Positions 1 through 6,595 of a stretch of DNA of 38,607 nucleotides are shown in pieces. Made by a program: the position numbers and the translations under genes. How positions within the stretch are numbered: position 1 is the stretch's first letter; each line of letters opens with the position of its first letter. The notes beneath the pieces are model-generated. The model was not told where the DNA came from, made no database searches, and was given only the letters and a program-made list of their open reading frames with translations. The stretch comes from a virus: positions 1-38,607 of IMG/VR virus record IMGVR_UViG_3300025949_000055; one strand, 5' to 3'.

Positions 1-242
1 CGGCCGGTGTTCTTTAAAATATCCACCATACGCAGGTAGTCCGTGGCTTCGTCGCGTGAATGAAACAGAATAGGGATGGCAGCAAACACGCGCCAGTCTT
101 TCCAATTCATCGGGTCGCCACCGGGGCGCAGTCCTTCGGGGTTGCGCCACTGCAGACGTACAGCGTACCGGACGTGTCGCCGGTTAAAAACCGCACTCCG
201 TAACCTATGAGTTGCGGCGGCTTTTTCGTGGGCGGCCGTCAT
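1..242 (-). CDS. Hypothetical protein, 3' end beyond the window
   Basis: An open frame of 80 codons starts at ATG 242-240 and runs off the left edge with no stop. The ATG overlaps the TGA of the upstream 32-aa membrane peptide (ATGA), so it is probably the next gene of the leftward operon. The first 40 residues are basic (Arg/His-rich). A mixed segment, DWRVFAAIPILFHSRDE, follows near residue 60. I recognise no family, and the Shine-Dalgarno is weak, so translation may depend on coupling. Confidence 0.55.
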   Translation of the reverse strand, partial: MTAAHEKAAATHRLRSAVFNRRHVRYAVRLQWRNPEGLRPGGDPMNWKDWRVFAAIPILFHSRDEATDYLRMVDILKNTG

Positions 243-337
243 GGCAGCAACACCCATGCAAACCACCACAGGACGGCGATAGGCACCGCTCCGACGGTGT
301 AGGCGCAAAGTTCGCGTTTTGTCATTCCTAAGATCAT
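239..337 (-). CDS. Small membrane peptide, 32 aa
   Basis: A 32-codon frame begins at ATG 337, eight bases after a GAGGTGG ribosome site, and overlaps the stop of the 61-aa gene upstream (ATGA). A short basic start (MTKRE) is followed by one hydrophobic span, VGAVPIAVLWWFAWVLLP, long enough to cross a membrane. The next gene starts inside its stop codon. The role is unknown. Phage micro-membrane proteins of this type often act on the host envelope or in lysis, but nothing here shows that. Confidence 0.55.
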   Translation of the reverse strand: MILGMTKRELCAYTVGAVPIAVLWWFAWVLLP

Positions 338-519
338 GATTGCACCACCTCGCAGCCTTCCAAGTCTTTGCGGCATTGTTCTTCCGCCGCGGTACGGCTG
401 TCAAACTTGCGCGCGTTGTCTTTATTCAGCGTCCAAAACCCCATTACGGTCAGGTACAGCGTACGCCCTTCTATGTCAGGATTGCGCGTGGCGACGCGCG
501 TTACTAAAAATTCTTTCAT
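334..519 (-). CDS. Hypothetical protein, 61 aa
   Basis: The start ATG at 519 follows the recurrent leader (AACCGCTGGAGAGTG, 524-538), whose GGAG serves as ribosome site. The protein is small and mixed-charge, with a beta-like first half (MKEFLVTRVATRNPDIEGRT) and a helical tail with one Cys pair. The pattern of a short strand followed by an alpha segment DSRTAAEEQCRKDLEG resembles other small phage early proteins, but I do not recognise a family. It is coupled to the membrane peptide downstream. Confidence 0.7.
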   Translation of the reverse strand: MKEFLVTRVATRNPDIEGRTLYLTVMGFWTLNKDNARKFDSRTAAEEQCRKDLEGCEVVQS

Positions 520-523
520 GATG

Positions 524-538
524 CACTCTCCAGCGGTT
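524..538 (-). repeat. Leader repeat copy 1
   Basis: AACCGCTGGAGAGTG read on the minus strand, directly before the 61-aa gene starting at 519. It is one of seven near-identical leaders; this copy has GTG instead of GCG at its end. A TTGTACATTG stretch lies just upstream. Confidence 0.85.
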
Positions 539-568
539 CAATGTACAACATTCGCCAAGGTTACCACG

Positions 569-874
569 CTAATGCATGGCGTCAACAATTAAAAACTGTT
601 GTACGTCATTTTGGATAACTGCCAGCCGTTCCAACGTTAGCCACTCGTCGTCGGTCGGGTGGTTGAGGAACGCCTGCCGTGCGGGCTTGCCGAGCGTTTC
701 GATGATAACCAGGTTTGGCATTTCCCGGGGCCGGGTGTTGTCGGCAACATGGCCGCAGGCGGTGACGGCCAACTGCGACAGGCGCAGCGTCCGCGCCATG
801 TCGTCCAATTCAGGTTGGAAGTACGACGGCATCAAGGGGCTAGAACGTATCACCGTCATAGGCCAGTATTTCAT
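569..874 (-). CDS. Hypothetical protein, 101 aa
   Basis: ATG 874 overlaps the stop of the preceding gene (ATGA at 874-871). The product contains several hydrophobic or beta segments (MPNLVIIETLGKPA, LERLAVIQNDVQQFLIV) and one internal Cys. It has no membrane span or signal peptide. I do not recognise the family. It is the last gene before a 50-bp gap that carries the leader repeat of the next gene. Confidence 0.65.
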   Translation of the reverse strand: MKYWPMTVIRSSPLMPSYFQPELDDMARTLRLSQLAVTACGHVADNTRPREMPNLVIIETLGKPARQAFLNHPTDDEWLTLERLAVIQNDVQQFLIVDAMH

Positions 875-1212
875 GGTTTGATTTCCAGCCCTAATTCATT
901 GGCAATCGTCCATACTCTTTGCATCAATTCTTCGACCGACATTCTAGGGGCGCCGGGTTGCGGCATGCCCAGGTCCTGAAATTCGAGTGCCGTCCCGTCT
1001 GTGAATTTGCACTCCCCGCGCGGCACGATTTGCCCCCGTGGCGTGTTCACGAGAATTTGCAACGCCTCGTGGGGCGAATGTACAAGTACGCTGGTGTACT
1101 GCACCATGTACGCCATATCCCGTTGCATCTTCGCCACCGTGTCTTCTAACGGTGCGGAGGGGGCGTCGATCTCCCACGGCCATTTAGGGCGGTACTCCGT
1201 CACATTTCCCAC
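871..1212 (-). CDS. Hypothetical protein, 113 aa
   Basis: The start is GTG 1212, which overlaps the previous gene by 13 nt and has AAGGGTG upstream. The N-terminus has the motif KWPWEI, one of several aromatic-Pro-Trp motifs near protein ends in this genome. The middle is helical (DTVAKMQRDMAYMVQY) and the C-terminus is MSVEELMQRVWTIANELGLE. No family is recognised. An internal start cannot be excluded because GTG is used. Confidence 0.6.
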   Translation of the reverse strand: MGNVTEYRPKWPWEIDAPSAPLEDTVAKMQRDMAYMVQYTSVLVHSPHEALQILVNTPRGQIVPRGECKFTDGTALEFQDLGMPQPGAPRMSVEELMQRVWTIANELGLEIKP

Positions 1213-1391
1213 GGGTACACCCTTCTTATTTGGTCGGTTCCGAGGGGGTATGCCACGGGAAATTCACCGTCTCGCCACTCGACAAAGAAGACGCCACCGG
1301 CTCGCTCCAGGGAAACGACGGTGCCGCGTTCTCCGTCAACCACGGAAACGACGGTTTCGCCAACCCCGTATGCGTCGCTCCTAGACTGCAT
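1200..1391 (-). CDS. Small SH3/KOW-like beta protein, 63 aa
   Basis: ATG 1391 follows GGACGGGA. The core, VGETVVSVVDGERGTVVSLE then FFVEWRDGEFPVAYPL, has the strand-turn-strand pattern of a small SH3-like or KOW-like barrel. The 66-aa protein at 9510-9710 shows the same layout. The C-terminus reads VYPWEM. It sits just downstream of the primase/helicase. The function is unknown. SH3-like barrels often bind nucleic acid or protein, but no binding residue can be assigned. Confidence 0.65.
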   Translation of the reverse strand: MQSRSDAYGVGETVVSVVDGERGTVVSLERAGGVFFVEWRDGEFPVAYPLGTDQIRRVYPWEM

Positions 1392-1443
1392 CTTATCCCG
1401 TCCTTTGCCGTTTTACCGCAGGCGCAAATCCCGTTCCACTCGT

Positions 1444-3513
1444 CTATTGCCACGGAAACAAGCCCCTGTCAGGCGGCCTGAAATCAGACCACGGAAGCGC
1501 TACGGGTTGCTGTACAACATTTGCCGGCGAGTGTACAGCCAAAAATGGGCTGCCGTGTAGCGCGCGGATATAGCCCGAGTTCTGCAACGCCGTTAGTGCG
1601 TCCTTCTCAAACATTTTAGCGGCGGCTTCCTTATTGACGACGTACTGCGGGCGTTCGCCCTTGATGCTACCGCCTATCTCGGCCGCCACGCTATCGAACG
1701 ACACCATGTTGCCGGCCCGCAGGGCGTCCATGCCGATGGCTGTCACCCCGGGCAGCATCGCGGCCAGCTTCATAACGGCGGTTTGCTCGCGTTGTTGAGG
1801 CGTGGCCACTGTTGTACGTTTGAATACGTTTACGGTGGTGTCGCGCCCCTTCGTGTCTTTGCCATAGTTCTCCGACACGACGCGGCCAACGTAACTTTTG
1901 GCTTTTGGGGCGCCGCGCGCCTTGCCGCAGTCGATGGATATTTCGTCTCCCCGGCCGGCGGTGACGCGGTACATAAACCCGGCATTGCCCGATTTGGCGC
2001 CGTTGCCTTTCTGCCATGCGTCCTCGTTTCCGAGTGGCAAGTGGTCGGTAACGACGGTGGCGGCCTGCGTACGCCGGGCGATGTTTTTAAGCACAAACAT
2101 GGCTTTTAGAACGGCTTCGGTATCGTTGTCGGCAAAGCAGAGCCCCGACGCGCCCCACGTGTCCAACACTATCATGTCCACGCGCATGCCCATGGCGGCC
2201 ATTGCCTGGACTTGCGCGATACACTGTTGTTCCAGGCTGGCACCGTCGCACCCGCGTATCAGGTGGAAGCGAGCGGCCAGTTCCCGGGCGTTAGGTTCTT
2301 GCTTGACCAGATGGCGCATGCGCCGTTCGGTGCCGTAGTCGTCTTCAGCGGCAATCCAAAGCACGTGCCCGCTGGCGCGCTCTATGTCAGCGTCAAGCCA
2401 AGAGCGCCCCGTGAGATAGGCCAGGACAGCGTCACTAACCACCGTTGACTTGCCGGCGCCGCTGTGCCCCGTGAAAAAGTGAACTTCGCCGCATAGCAGA
2501 CGCTGATACAGAAGCCACGGCAGTTCGTCGGTGGTGTCCTCTAGTGAGAGTTCAAAGCCGGTGTGCGGTACGAGCGTCGGCGCTTGCTGGGCATCGGCCA
2601 AGCCCTGCACGAGCGTACGGCGGGACATGACCGCTTGCATTATCAGGTTGCCGCGCAACACGGGCAGCTGTTCTTGCCGATTGATTTCCTCGCCCAGCTT
2701 TCGGCCGCCGATACCTTCGTCCAGGTGGTGCCCGGCTTGAATTATGGCGTCTTCGATTTCCTGCCGCGTACACATGCCGTGCTGCATGGCAAATTTCAGC
2801 ACGCCCACCAGCGCGAAGATTGTAGAACCGCGCCCCTCCGTACGCCCCATTAAGTCATGCTTCAGCATGCCGAGATAGCGAACGGCAGCATCGCGGCCGG
2901 CTTGCCACTCGTCAAGGTTCTGCGGTGTGGCGTACTTCAGTTCATCTTCGCTGGCTGTCTCGTGCTCGGCCGTGAAGCGAAGCGACGTTCCGGCTCGCGT
3001 GGGCACGTCGGATAGGATTTGCTGAAGCTGGGGCGTCGTCAGCCGCGGCCATTCAACGTCCCAATTTTCCCATTGGTAAGGCTCGCCCGTGTCCTTGTGG
3101 TTGCCGAATGCGACGAACTGCCCACCCATAAGCTGCAGCTTTTCGCCATCGGGGAACGTGAACGTACGGCCCTGTACGGGCGCGTCCTTGAGAAAGAACG
3201 GAATAAGGAAACGGGGTTTACGGCCCCACCGTACAGGGATATTGGAGCCGAGCACTTCACGGAACGCCTGCAACAATCTGGCCGACGTTATCGGGTCGGA
3301 CGTGTCGCAATCGAATGCGGTCAACCCGCCGTCGCCGCAACGCAGCCCCACACCGCCCGCGCCTGGGTGTGGAATGGGGTGGCTCCAGACGTTCCAGCCC
3401 TCACCGATAGGCGCCTTGGAATTGCGCGCGATAGCCAGCGGGAACAGCCCGCGTGCAACGGCTTGCGTCCAGAAATCCTGTATGTTATTGGGAAAAGGCA
3501 ATTCGCATTCCAA
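1444..3513 (-). CDS. Primase/helicase: prim-pol domain plus RepA-like AAA ATPase
   Basis: This 689-aa protein should prime and unwind DNA for phage replication. Residues 13-160 match a bifunctional primase/polymerase domain: LPLAIAR-type start, GVGLRCGDGGLTAFDCD with candidate metal ligands D68 and D70, then a basic strand. Residues 320-560 form a RecA-fold helicase of the AAA_25/RepA type. Walker A is GHSGAGKST (349-357), Walker B ends MIVLD (D451), and a DHLPLGN motif near 490 looks like sensor or motif 3. The C-terminus ends LFPWQ. It is the largest gene of the leftward operon, followed 52 bp later by the SH3-like gene. A hairpin lies in its 5' leader. Confidence 0.9.
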   Translation of the reverse strand: MECELPFPNNIQDFWTQAVARGLFPLAIARNSKAPIGEGWNVWSHPIPHPGAGGVGLRCGDGGLTAFDCDTSDPITSARLLQAFREVLGSNIPVRWGRKPRFLIPFFLKDAPVQGRTFTFPDGEKLQLMGGQFVAFGNHKDTGEPYQWENWDVEWPRLTTPQLQQILSDVPTRAGTSLRFTAEHETASEDELKYATPQNLDEWQAGRDAAVRYLGMLKHDLMGRTEGRGSTIFALVGVLKFAMQHGMCTRQEIEDAIIQAGHHLDEGIGGRKLGEEINRQEQLPVLRGNLIMQAVMSRRTLVQGLADAQQAPTLVPHTGFELSLEDTTDELPWLLYQRLLCGEVHFFTGHSGAGKSTVVSDAVLAYLTGRSWLDADIERASGHVLWIAAEDDYGTERRMRHLVKQEPNARELAARFHLIRGCDGASLEQQCIAQVQAMAAMGMRVDMIVLDTWGASGLCFADNDTEAVLKAMFVLKNIARRTQAATVVTDHLPLGNEDAWQKGNGAKSGNAGFMYRVTAGRGDEISIDCGKARGAPKAKSYVGRVVSENYGKDTKGRDTTVNVFKRTTVATPQQREQTAVMKLAAMLPGVTAIGMDALRAGNMVSFDSVAAEIGGSIKGERPQYVVNKEAAAKMFEKDALTALQNSGYIRALHGSPFLAVHSPANVVQQPVALPWSDFRPPDRGLFPWQ

Positions 3514-3547
3514 GTGCGGGTTGCTGGTGAGCCTCCGAATGGAGCCC

Positions 3548-3584
3548 AGCCCCCGGCGTTCACAGCGTCGGGGGCTTCGTTTTT
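3548..3584 (+). terminator. Intrinsic terminator facing right, inside a leftward operon
   Basis: AGCCCCCG (3548-3555) pairs with CGGGGGCT (3569-3576). Three further pairs, one of them G-U, extend the stem to 11 bp with loop TTCACAG. The T tract at 3580-3584 lies on the plus strand. The genes on both sides read leftward, so it would stop antisense transcription. On the minus strand the hairpin has no following T run. Confidence 0.7.
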
Positions 3585-4041
3585 AGGTGCTCTGCCATGG
3601 GAATGTCAAGGGCGGCGCGAACATACCCGCTTCGGACGTGCCGGGATTTTCCGCCGCTGCGACCGCTCGGGCTTCCATGGCCGCCGGCAACTCGTACACT
3701 GCAAGCCGGGCCTTAAGGACTTGCACTTCTGCGAATAGCTCCCGGTTTTTCTCGTAGAGCCCGGCCAGTTCTTCGCGCATAACGTCGTTGGACATGCGTA
3801 CGTCGTCCTGCACGTTCCCTTTACGGCCCCGGTGTTCTTCGCAGTTCTTCAGGCCAAAGTTGTTGCTGTCGGCTTCTCCCGCTGCAATCTTCGGCGTTAC
3901 GTGAATGGAGAACGGCTTGCCGCAGGTTTGGCACGTGCGCGTAAATTCGGTCAAGTTCCGATATTTTTTCATCCTGCCGTTGTGCGTCTTCAAATCAAAG
4001 TCGCCAGTTCGGCCCCGCGTCCACAGCGTACGGTCGTTCAT
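3583..4041 (-). CDS. Zinc-ribbon and coiled-coil hypothetical protein, 152 aa
   Basis: I chose ATG 4041, not the longer frame to 4377. It has a GAAGGGA ribosome site and overlaps the previous stop (TAATG), and the upstream extension runs antisense-like through two better genes. Residues 35-70 carry CQTCGKPF and a later NCEEH, a likely Cys2-Cys-His metal site. Residues 85-120 form a helix with heptads (LAGLYEKNRELFAEVQVL). The C-terminus is LTFPWQST. No family is recognised. It could be a nucleic-acid-binding accessory of the replication gene downstream. Confidence 0.65.
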   Translation of the reverse strand: MNDRTLWTRGRTGDFDLKTHNGRMKKYRNLTEFTRTCQTCGKPFSIHVTPKIAAGEADSNNFGLKNCEEHRGRKGNVQDDVRMSNDVMREELAGLYEKNRELFAEVQVLKARLAVYELPAAMEARAVAAAENPGTSEAGMFAPPLTFPWQST

Positions 4042-4271
4042 TATGGTTTCCCTTCGCATTTCGGACAGCGCGCGGTACGTTTCATTTGGTTGATACGCCA
4101 GCCCTTGGCTTTCGCTTGCTTTGCACACTGGCCAAACGTGCTGCCAGTGAATTGGTGCGGAAATTCGGCGTACCCGTGTATGCCGTCCTGCGTCGTGCTG
4201 TCGCCCGGGCCGGCTTTGAGTTGGTCGCAATACAGGTCGAGCAAGTAGCAACCGGCGTACTGTAGGGGCAT
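4041..4271 (-). CDS. Small Cys-rich protein, 76 aa
   Basis: ATG 4271 overlaps the stop of the 50-aa membrane gene (TAATG), and its own stop overlaps the next ATG the same way. The C-terminus has FGQCAKQAKAKGWRI and then ARCPKCEG. I have seen this arrangement in uncharacterised phage proteins; it may bind a metal through three Cys. The function is unknown. Confidence 0.65.
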   Translation of the reverse strand: MPLQYAGCYLLDLYCDQLKAGPGDSTTQDGIHGYAEFPHQFTGSTFGQCAKQAKAKGWRINQMKRTARCPKCEGKP

Positions 4272-4423
4272 TAAATAGTTCCCGTCGCAATTCGAAACAT
4301 GATGTACGCGAAGAACAGTCCGCCGGCAACCAACACCAGGCCAACCGCGGCACGTGCCGTGCGCTCGCCAAAGACATACGCGATAGCGGCCACCAGGGCG
4401 AGGGCGCCTAATCCGTGGTGCAT
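4271..4423 (-). CDS. Small membrane protein, 50 aa, two spans
   Basis: ATG 4423 to TAA 4273-4271. Two hydrophobic spans, LGALALVAAIAYVFG and AVGLVLVAGGLFFAYIMF, flank a charged loop (ERTARA), predicting a hairpin membrane protein. It overlaps the stop of the upstream gene by 16 nt and shares TAATG with the gene downstream, so it is embedded in the operon. Holin-like topology is possible, but the position in an early-type operon argues for a host-takeover role (inference). Confidence 0.6.
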   Translation of the reverse strand: MHHGLGALALVAAIAYVFGERTARAAVGLVLVAGGLFFAYIMFRIATGTI

Positions 4424-4593
4424 GACAACCTCACAAACTGTTCATGCTCGCGTTCGGCGGCTCTAACCTTGGCGTTCCTAGCGAGCGCATTTTGCCGACG
4501 GCTTATCTCACGTTTCCAGCCACACGAGCACATAACCATTACGTGCGTGGGGCTTCTGCGTTCGGTCATGATATGCAGTTGCCGGGGCTTCAC
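4408..4593 (-). CDS. Small Cys/basic protein, 61 aa
   Basis: I prefer GTG 4593, which overlaps the upstream TGA (GTGA) and follows GAGGGG. A later ATG at 4569 lacks a ribosome site. The protein has CSCGWKREISRR followed by a basic helix (NALARNAKVRAAEREHEQF). CxCGW suggests half of a metal site or a dimeric zinc hook. No family is recognised. Confidence 0.6.
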   Translation of the reverse strand: MKPRQLHIMTERRSPTHVMVMCSCGWKREISRRQNALARNAKVRAAEREHEQFVRLSCTTD

Positions 4594-4775
4594 GACAGCC
4601 CCTCCGCCTTGTCCAGCAAGTCCACGATTGCATCTAGCGGTGTAGGCCCGCTGCCGACGGTGCAATCAAGATCGAAGCCGCCGAACGTGGCGTGCCACGC
4701 CTCGCGACCGAAGGTCCAGAACGCGGCGAGTTCGTCGTACACGACTTCGATTTCCGGGCGCGAGTTCATGTCCAT
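4590..4775 (-). CDS. Hypothetical protein, 61 aa
   Basis: The start ATG 4775 is five bases after AAGGTGG; a GTG three codons upstream is possible. The sequence VYDELAAFWTFGREAWHATF then GPTPLDAIVDLLDKAEG resembles small phage proteins with an alpha/beta layout and a C-terminal helix. No function is known. It overlaps the previous gene by 10 nt and the next by 4 nt. Confidence 0.65.
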   Translation of the reverse strand: MDMNSRPEIEVVYDELAAFWTFGREAWHATFGGFDLDCTVGSGPTPLDAIVDLLDKAEGLS

Positions 4776-4963
4776 GGCATCCACCTTACGTCCCCGCGCT
4801 CAAAAGCGCGCTTGGCATCTTCAGCCGTTTTGAAAACGCGGACACTAACTCGCGTCTTGCCCGGGAGGGTGGCGAACTGTTCCAGGTAATATCCGCCGTC
4901 GTCAGACGAGTAAACCAGGTCCGTGCCCGTGGTGGCGCCGCGCTTCAGGGGTTCGAAATCCAT
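4766..4963 (-). CDS. Hypothetical protein, 65 aa
   Basis: ATG 4963 lies one base after the stop of the 62-aa gene upstream. The core DLVYSSDDGGYYLEQFATLP then RVSVRVFKTAEDAKRAFERG suggests beta strands followed by a helix. The C-terminus reads WMPWT, another terminal Pro-Trp motif. No family is recognised. Confidence 0.65.
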   Translation of the reverse strand: MDFEPLKRGATTGTDLVYSSDDGGYYLEQFATLPGKTRVSVRVFKTAEDAKRAFERGDVRWMPWT

Positions 4964-4964
4964 G

Positions 4965-5153
4965 TCAGCACCATACCAGTTCGCGGTCGGAAGCGATCTC
5001 GCGAACTCTGTTAGGCAGCCATTCCGGGTCTTGCCCCGAGTGTAACGCGCACTTGCGGCAATAATCCGCGTGGTCGTTGTACAGGCGAAGTATGCGGGCG
5101 CTAAGCCCCCAGCCGTCGGCGTATTTGAACATGCCGGTGTCAGACGCGGTCAT
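4965..5153 (-). CDS. Hypothetical protein, 62 aa
   Basis: I chose ATG 5153, one base after the TAA of the 54-aa gene, over the longer frame, which would overlap that gene completely. It contains ILRLYNDHADYCRKCAL, a helix with a CxxC pair, and a C-terminal Cys. This could be a small metal or redox site, but the family is not recognised. Confidence 0.65.
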   Translation of the reverse strand: MTASDTGMFKYADGWGLSARILRLYNDHADYCRKCALHSGQDPEWLPNRVREIASDRELVWC

Positions 5154-5154
5154 G

Positions 5155-5319
5155 TTAGCGGCTCCCCTTGTTCGCGTGGTGAATGGCAGTGGCCAGCAAA
5201 TCGGACATTTCCGAAGAAAGCAGGCACGCGCTGAAGGGGTGCTTGCGGCTGTACGCGCGGGCCTTCTGCGCATTCTTCAGTGTGGGGTCGGCTCGGTAGG
5301 TTTCCAGAAGCTTCAGCAT
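5155..5319 (-). CDS. Hypothetical protein, 54 aa
   Basis: ATG 5319 follows the leader repeat at 5324-5338, so I reject the upstream in-frame start at 5355. The protein is a basic, mostly helical polypeptide (LKNAQKARAYSRKHPFSACL). The 35-bp promoter-like element lies 45 bp upstream of the start, so this is probably the first gene of a leftward transcript. Function unknown. Confidence 0.7.
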   Translation of the reverse strand: MLKLLETYRADPTLKNAQKARAYSRKHPFSACLLSSEMSDLLATAIHHANKGSR

Positions 5320-5323
5320 GTTT

Positions 5324-5338
5324 CGCTCTCCAGCGGTT
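5324..5338 (-). repeat. Leader repeat copy 2
   Basis: AACCGCTGGAGAGCG on the minus strand, ending five bases before ATG 5319. It is preceded by CGTACGTCAACACG, a variant of the GTACAACACGAAC stretch found before the rightward copies. Confidence 0.9.
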
Positions 5339-5363
5339 CGTGTTGACGTACGCATTTGTACAA

Positions 5364-5398
5364 CGTCCTTAGGGACTGTCTAGTAACGAAATGTTACA
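5364..5398 (-). promoter_or_regulatory. 35-bp promoter-like element, copy A
   Basis: Reading leftward, it starts TGTAACATTTCGT and ends TCCCTAAGGACG, and matches copy C at 29 of 35 positions. It ends 45 bp before ATG 5319. The distance, orientation and size fit a promoter for the leftward genes from 5319 down. The closing CCCTAAGG resembles the initiation end of T3/T7-type promoters, but no phage RNA polymerase is seen here. Confidence 0.65.
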
Positions 5399-5402
5399 GT
5401 CC

Positions 5403-5564
5403 CTACGCGTCAACCGGCTCGACTTCGATTTCCTGCCCACTCCCGAAGGGTCCAAAGACGCGGCGCCCTATTATGCGGGCCGTGGGTGCAGTGGGCGCTC
5501 TAACCACGCCCAAGTAACTGCGGTGCCCGGCGAAATTAATCCAATATACTTTGTAGGTGGTCAT
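5403..5564 (-). CDS. Hypothetical protein, 53 aa
   Basis: ATG 5564 follows a leader repeat whose GGAGAGC is the ribosome site; longer frames in this region are shadows. The protein begins TYKVYWINFAGHRSYLGVV, a beta-rich start, and ends acidic (GQEIEVEPVDA). It sits between promoter-like elements A and B. No family is recognised. Confidence 0.65.
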   Translation of the reverse strand: MTTYKVYWINFAGHRSYLGVVRAPTAPTARIIGRRVFGPFGSGQEIEVEPVDA

Positions 5565-5570
5565 TGTTTT

Positions 5571-5584
5571 GCTCTCCAGCGGTT
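5571..5584 (-). repeat. Leader repeat copy 3
   Basis: AACCGCTGGAGAGC on the minus strand before ATG 5564, with ACACGTACAACC directly upstream. This copy diverges after the GGAGAGC (AAAACA instead of GCAAC). Confidence 0.85.
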
Positions 5585-5601
5585 GGTTGTACGTGTGTGG
5601 C

Positions 5602-5847
5602 TTACGCGTCAATCCATATGTTGGCGAGGTATTCGCCGCGGCGGTTGAGCGGAGCGTAGCGGCATCCGGTGTGCAACTTCCACGCTTCGTTCTTGGCCCA
5701 GAACTTCGCTTCCTCCAGGGTTTCGAAGCGCTCGGAAGGGACGCGCTCACCGCCGACGGGCTTGTACACGCCGCGGAAGCCGCCACCCAATTCGTCCTTG
5801 ATCGGGTAGGCTGCGATGGTGGCGACGTGGACGACTGCGTTTGACAT
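5602..5847 (-). CDS. Hypothetical protein, 81 aa
   Basis: ATG 5847 follows a leader repeat. The in-frame extension to 5913 would run through the leader and is rejected. Residues 7-30 look like strands with a glycine turn (DELGGGFRGVYKP), then comes a helix RFETLEEAKFWAKNEAWKL and a C-terminal Arg/Tyr-rich end. The layout of a short sheet followed by an 'AKFWAKNEA' helix resembles small phage proteins of unknown function. It is the first leftward gene after the control region. Confidence 0.7.
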   Translation of the reverse strand: MSNAVVHVATIAAYPIKDELGGGFRGVYKPVGGERVPSERFETLEEAKFWAKNEAWKLHTGCRYAPLNRRGEYLANIWIDA

Positions 5848-5852
5848 TGGTG

Positions 5853-5867
5853 CGCTCTCCAGCGGTT
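5853..5867 (-). repeat. Leader repeat copy 4
   Basis: AACCGCTGGAGAGCG on the minus strand, five bases before ATG 5847, preceded by GTCGAACAACG. Confidence 0.9.
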
Positions 5868-5894
5868 CGTTGTTCGACAAAGCCACCCTAAAAA

Positions 5895-5929
5895 CATCCT
5901 TAGGGATGGTCAAATCACGAAATGTTACA
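5895..5929 (-). promoter_or_regulatory. 35-bp promoter-like element, copy B
   Basis: Reading leftward, TGTAACATTTCGTGATTTGA is followed by CCATCCCTAAGGATG. It matches copy C at 32 of 35 positions and ends 48 bp before ATG 5847. It is the likely promoter of the leftward operon. Confidence 0.7.
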
Positions 5930-5930
5930 A

Positions 5931-6064
5931 CTCCCTAGGGATTAAGTTGCTCCGTCCTTAGGGAGCGTCCTAATTGGGATTGGTACTTAGGGAGTGTCCT
6001 TAAGGGTGCCGTCCATTAACCCTACGGGTCTTGGGATGCTCCCTACAGAGCATTCCCTAAGGAA
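5931..6064. repeat. Cluster of CCCTAAGG / CCTTAGGG sites in the divergent gap
   Basis: The 292-bp gap between 5847 and 6140 holds no gene. It has a run of related sites: CTCCCTAGGGA near 5931-5941, TCCTTAGGGAG at 5955-5965, ACTTAGGGAG at 5985-5994, and the palindrome TTCCCTAAGGAA at 6053-6064. The same core ends all three 35-bp elements. It may be a set of decayed promoters, operators or part of a replication origin. The sequence alone does not decide. Confidence 0.5.
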
Positions 6065-6068
6065 GGGG

Positions 6069-6080
6069 GTCCGAATGGAC
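6069..6080. promoter_or_regulatory. GTCC-GAAT-GGAC palindrome, site 1
   Basis: GTCCGAATGGAC has 4-bp inverted arms around GAAT. An identical copy lies 38 bp downstream. Both precede the gene at 6140, so a dimeric regulator site is plausible. Confidence 0.4.
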
Positions 6081-6106
6081 TATCCCCATGCGCTACGCTA
6101 GGGATT

Positions 6107-6118
6107 GTCCGAATGGAC
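6107..6118. promoter_or_regulatory. GTCC-GAAT-GGAC palindrome, site 2
   Basis: Second identical GTCCGAATGGAC copy, ending 21 bp before ATG 6140. Confidence 0.4.
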
Positions 6119-6139
6119 CAAACGTGGTAACGGAGGGGA

Positions 6140-6595
6140 ATGGAACACGCCCTGCCAGCGGTACGGATTTCGCAGATCGCGCTTGAGACGGCTTTCAAGG
6201 CCGTTGACAGCATACGGCCGCTTGTACGGCTGGAAAGCGAGACGCTGACGACGGCTTGCGAGCGCGTCGGATTGCCAGCGGAGTTGGCGCGGCTGTGTGG
6301 CGGCCTGTTAGCATCGGTGGTTGACGATCTCGTAGCCATCGGCAAACTACGTCGCGCGGACTTCGAACGCACCAAGCGCAAACAACGCGTGCTGCAGGCG
6401 GCTACCGAGCCCGCACGTTCGGCGTTACGCTTGGCCGTGGCTGCGTCGCCTATCAACGGCCAAGCGGCTGTGGCGCATTGGGACGCGATTTGCGAGCCCC
6501 ACGAAACCGGCAAGCTGGCGTGGCTGTTGAACATGGACACCGAACTTGCGTACATGTACGGCCGGCGCCACGAACGCCGGATGGCGCGAGTGTAA
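6140..6595 (+). CDS. Helical hypothetical protein, 151 aa
   Basis: ATG 6140 follows GGAGGGGA. It is the first rightward gene after the control region. The protein looks all-helical, with amphipathic segments LETAFKAVDSIRPLVRLE and LCGGLLASVVDDLVAIGKL and a basic C-terminus (GRRHERRMARV). No helix-turn-helix is clear. The palindromic sites just upstream and its position make a regulatory or replication-initiation role possible (inference). Its TAA falls inside the promoter-like element copy C. Confidence 0.7.
   Translation: MEHALPAVRISQIALETAFKAVDSIRPLVRLESETLTTACERVGLPAELARLCGGLLASVVDDLVAIGKLRRADFERTKRKQRVLQAATEPARSALRLAVAASPINGQAAVAHWDAICEPHETGKLAWLLNMDTELAYMYGRRHERRMARV

Noticed and set aside
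3019-3738. Rightward 239-codon frame opposite the primase
   Set aside because: Arg-rich shadow crossing a terminator; the primase domains on the other strand are unambiguous.
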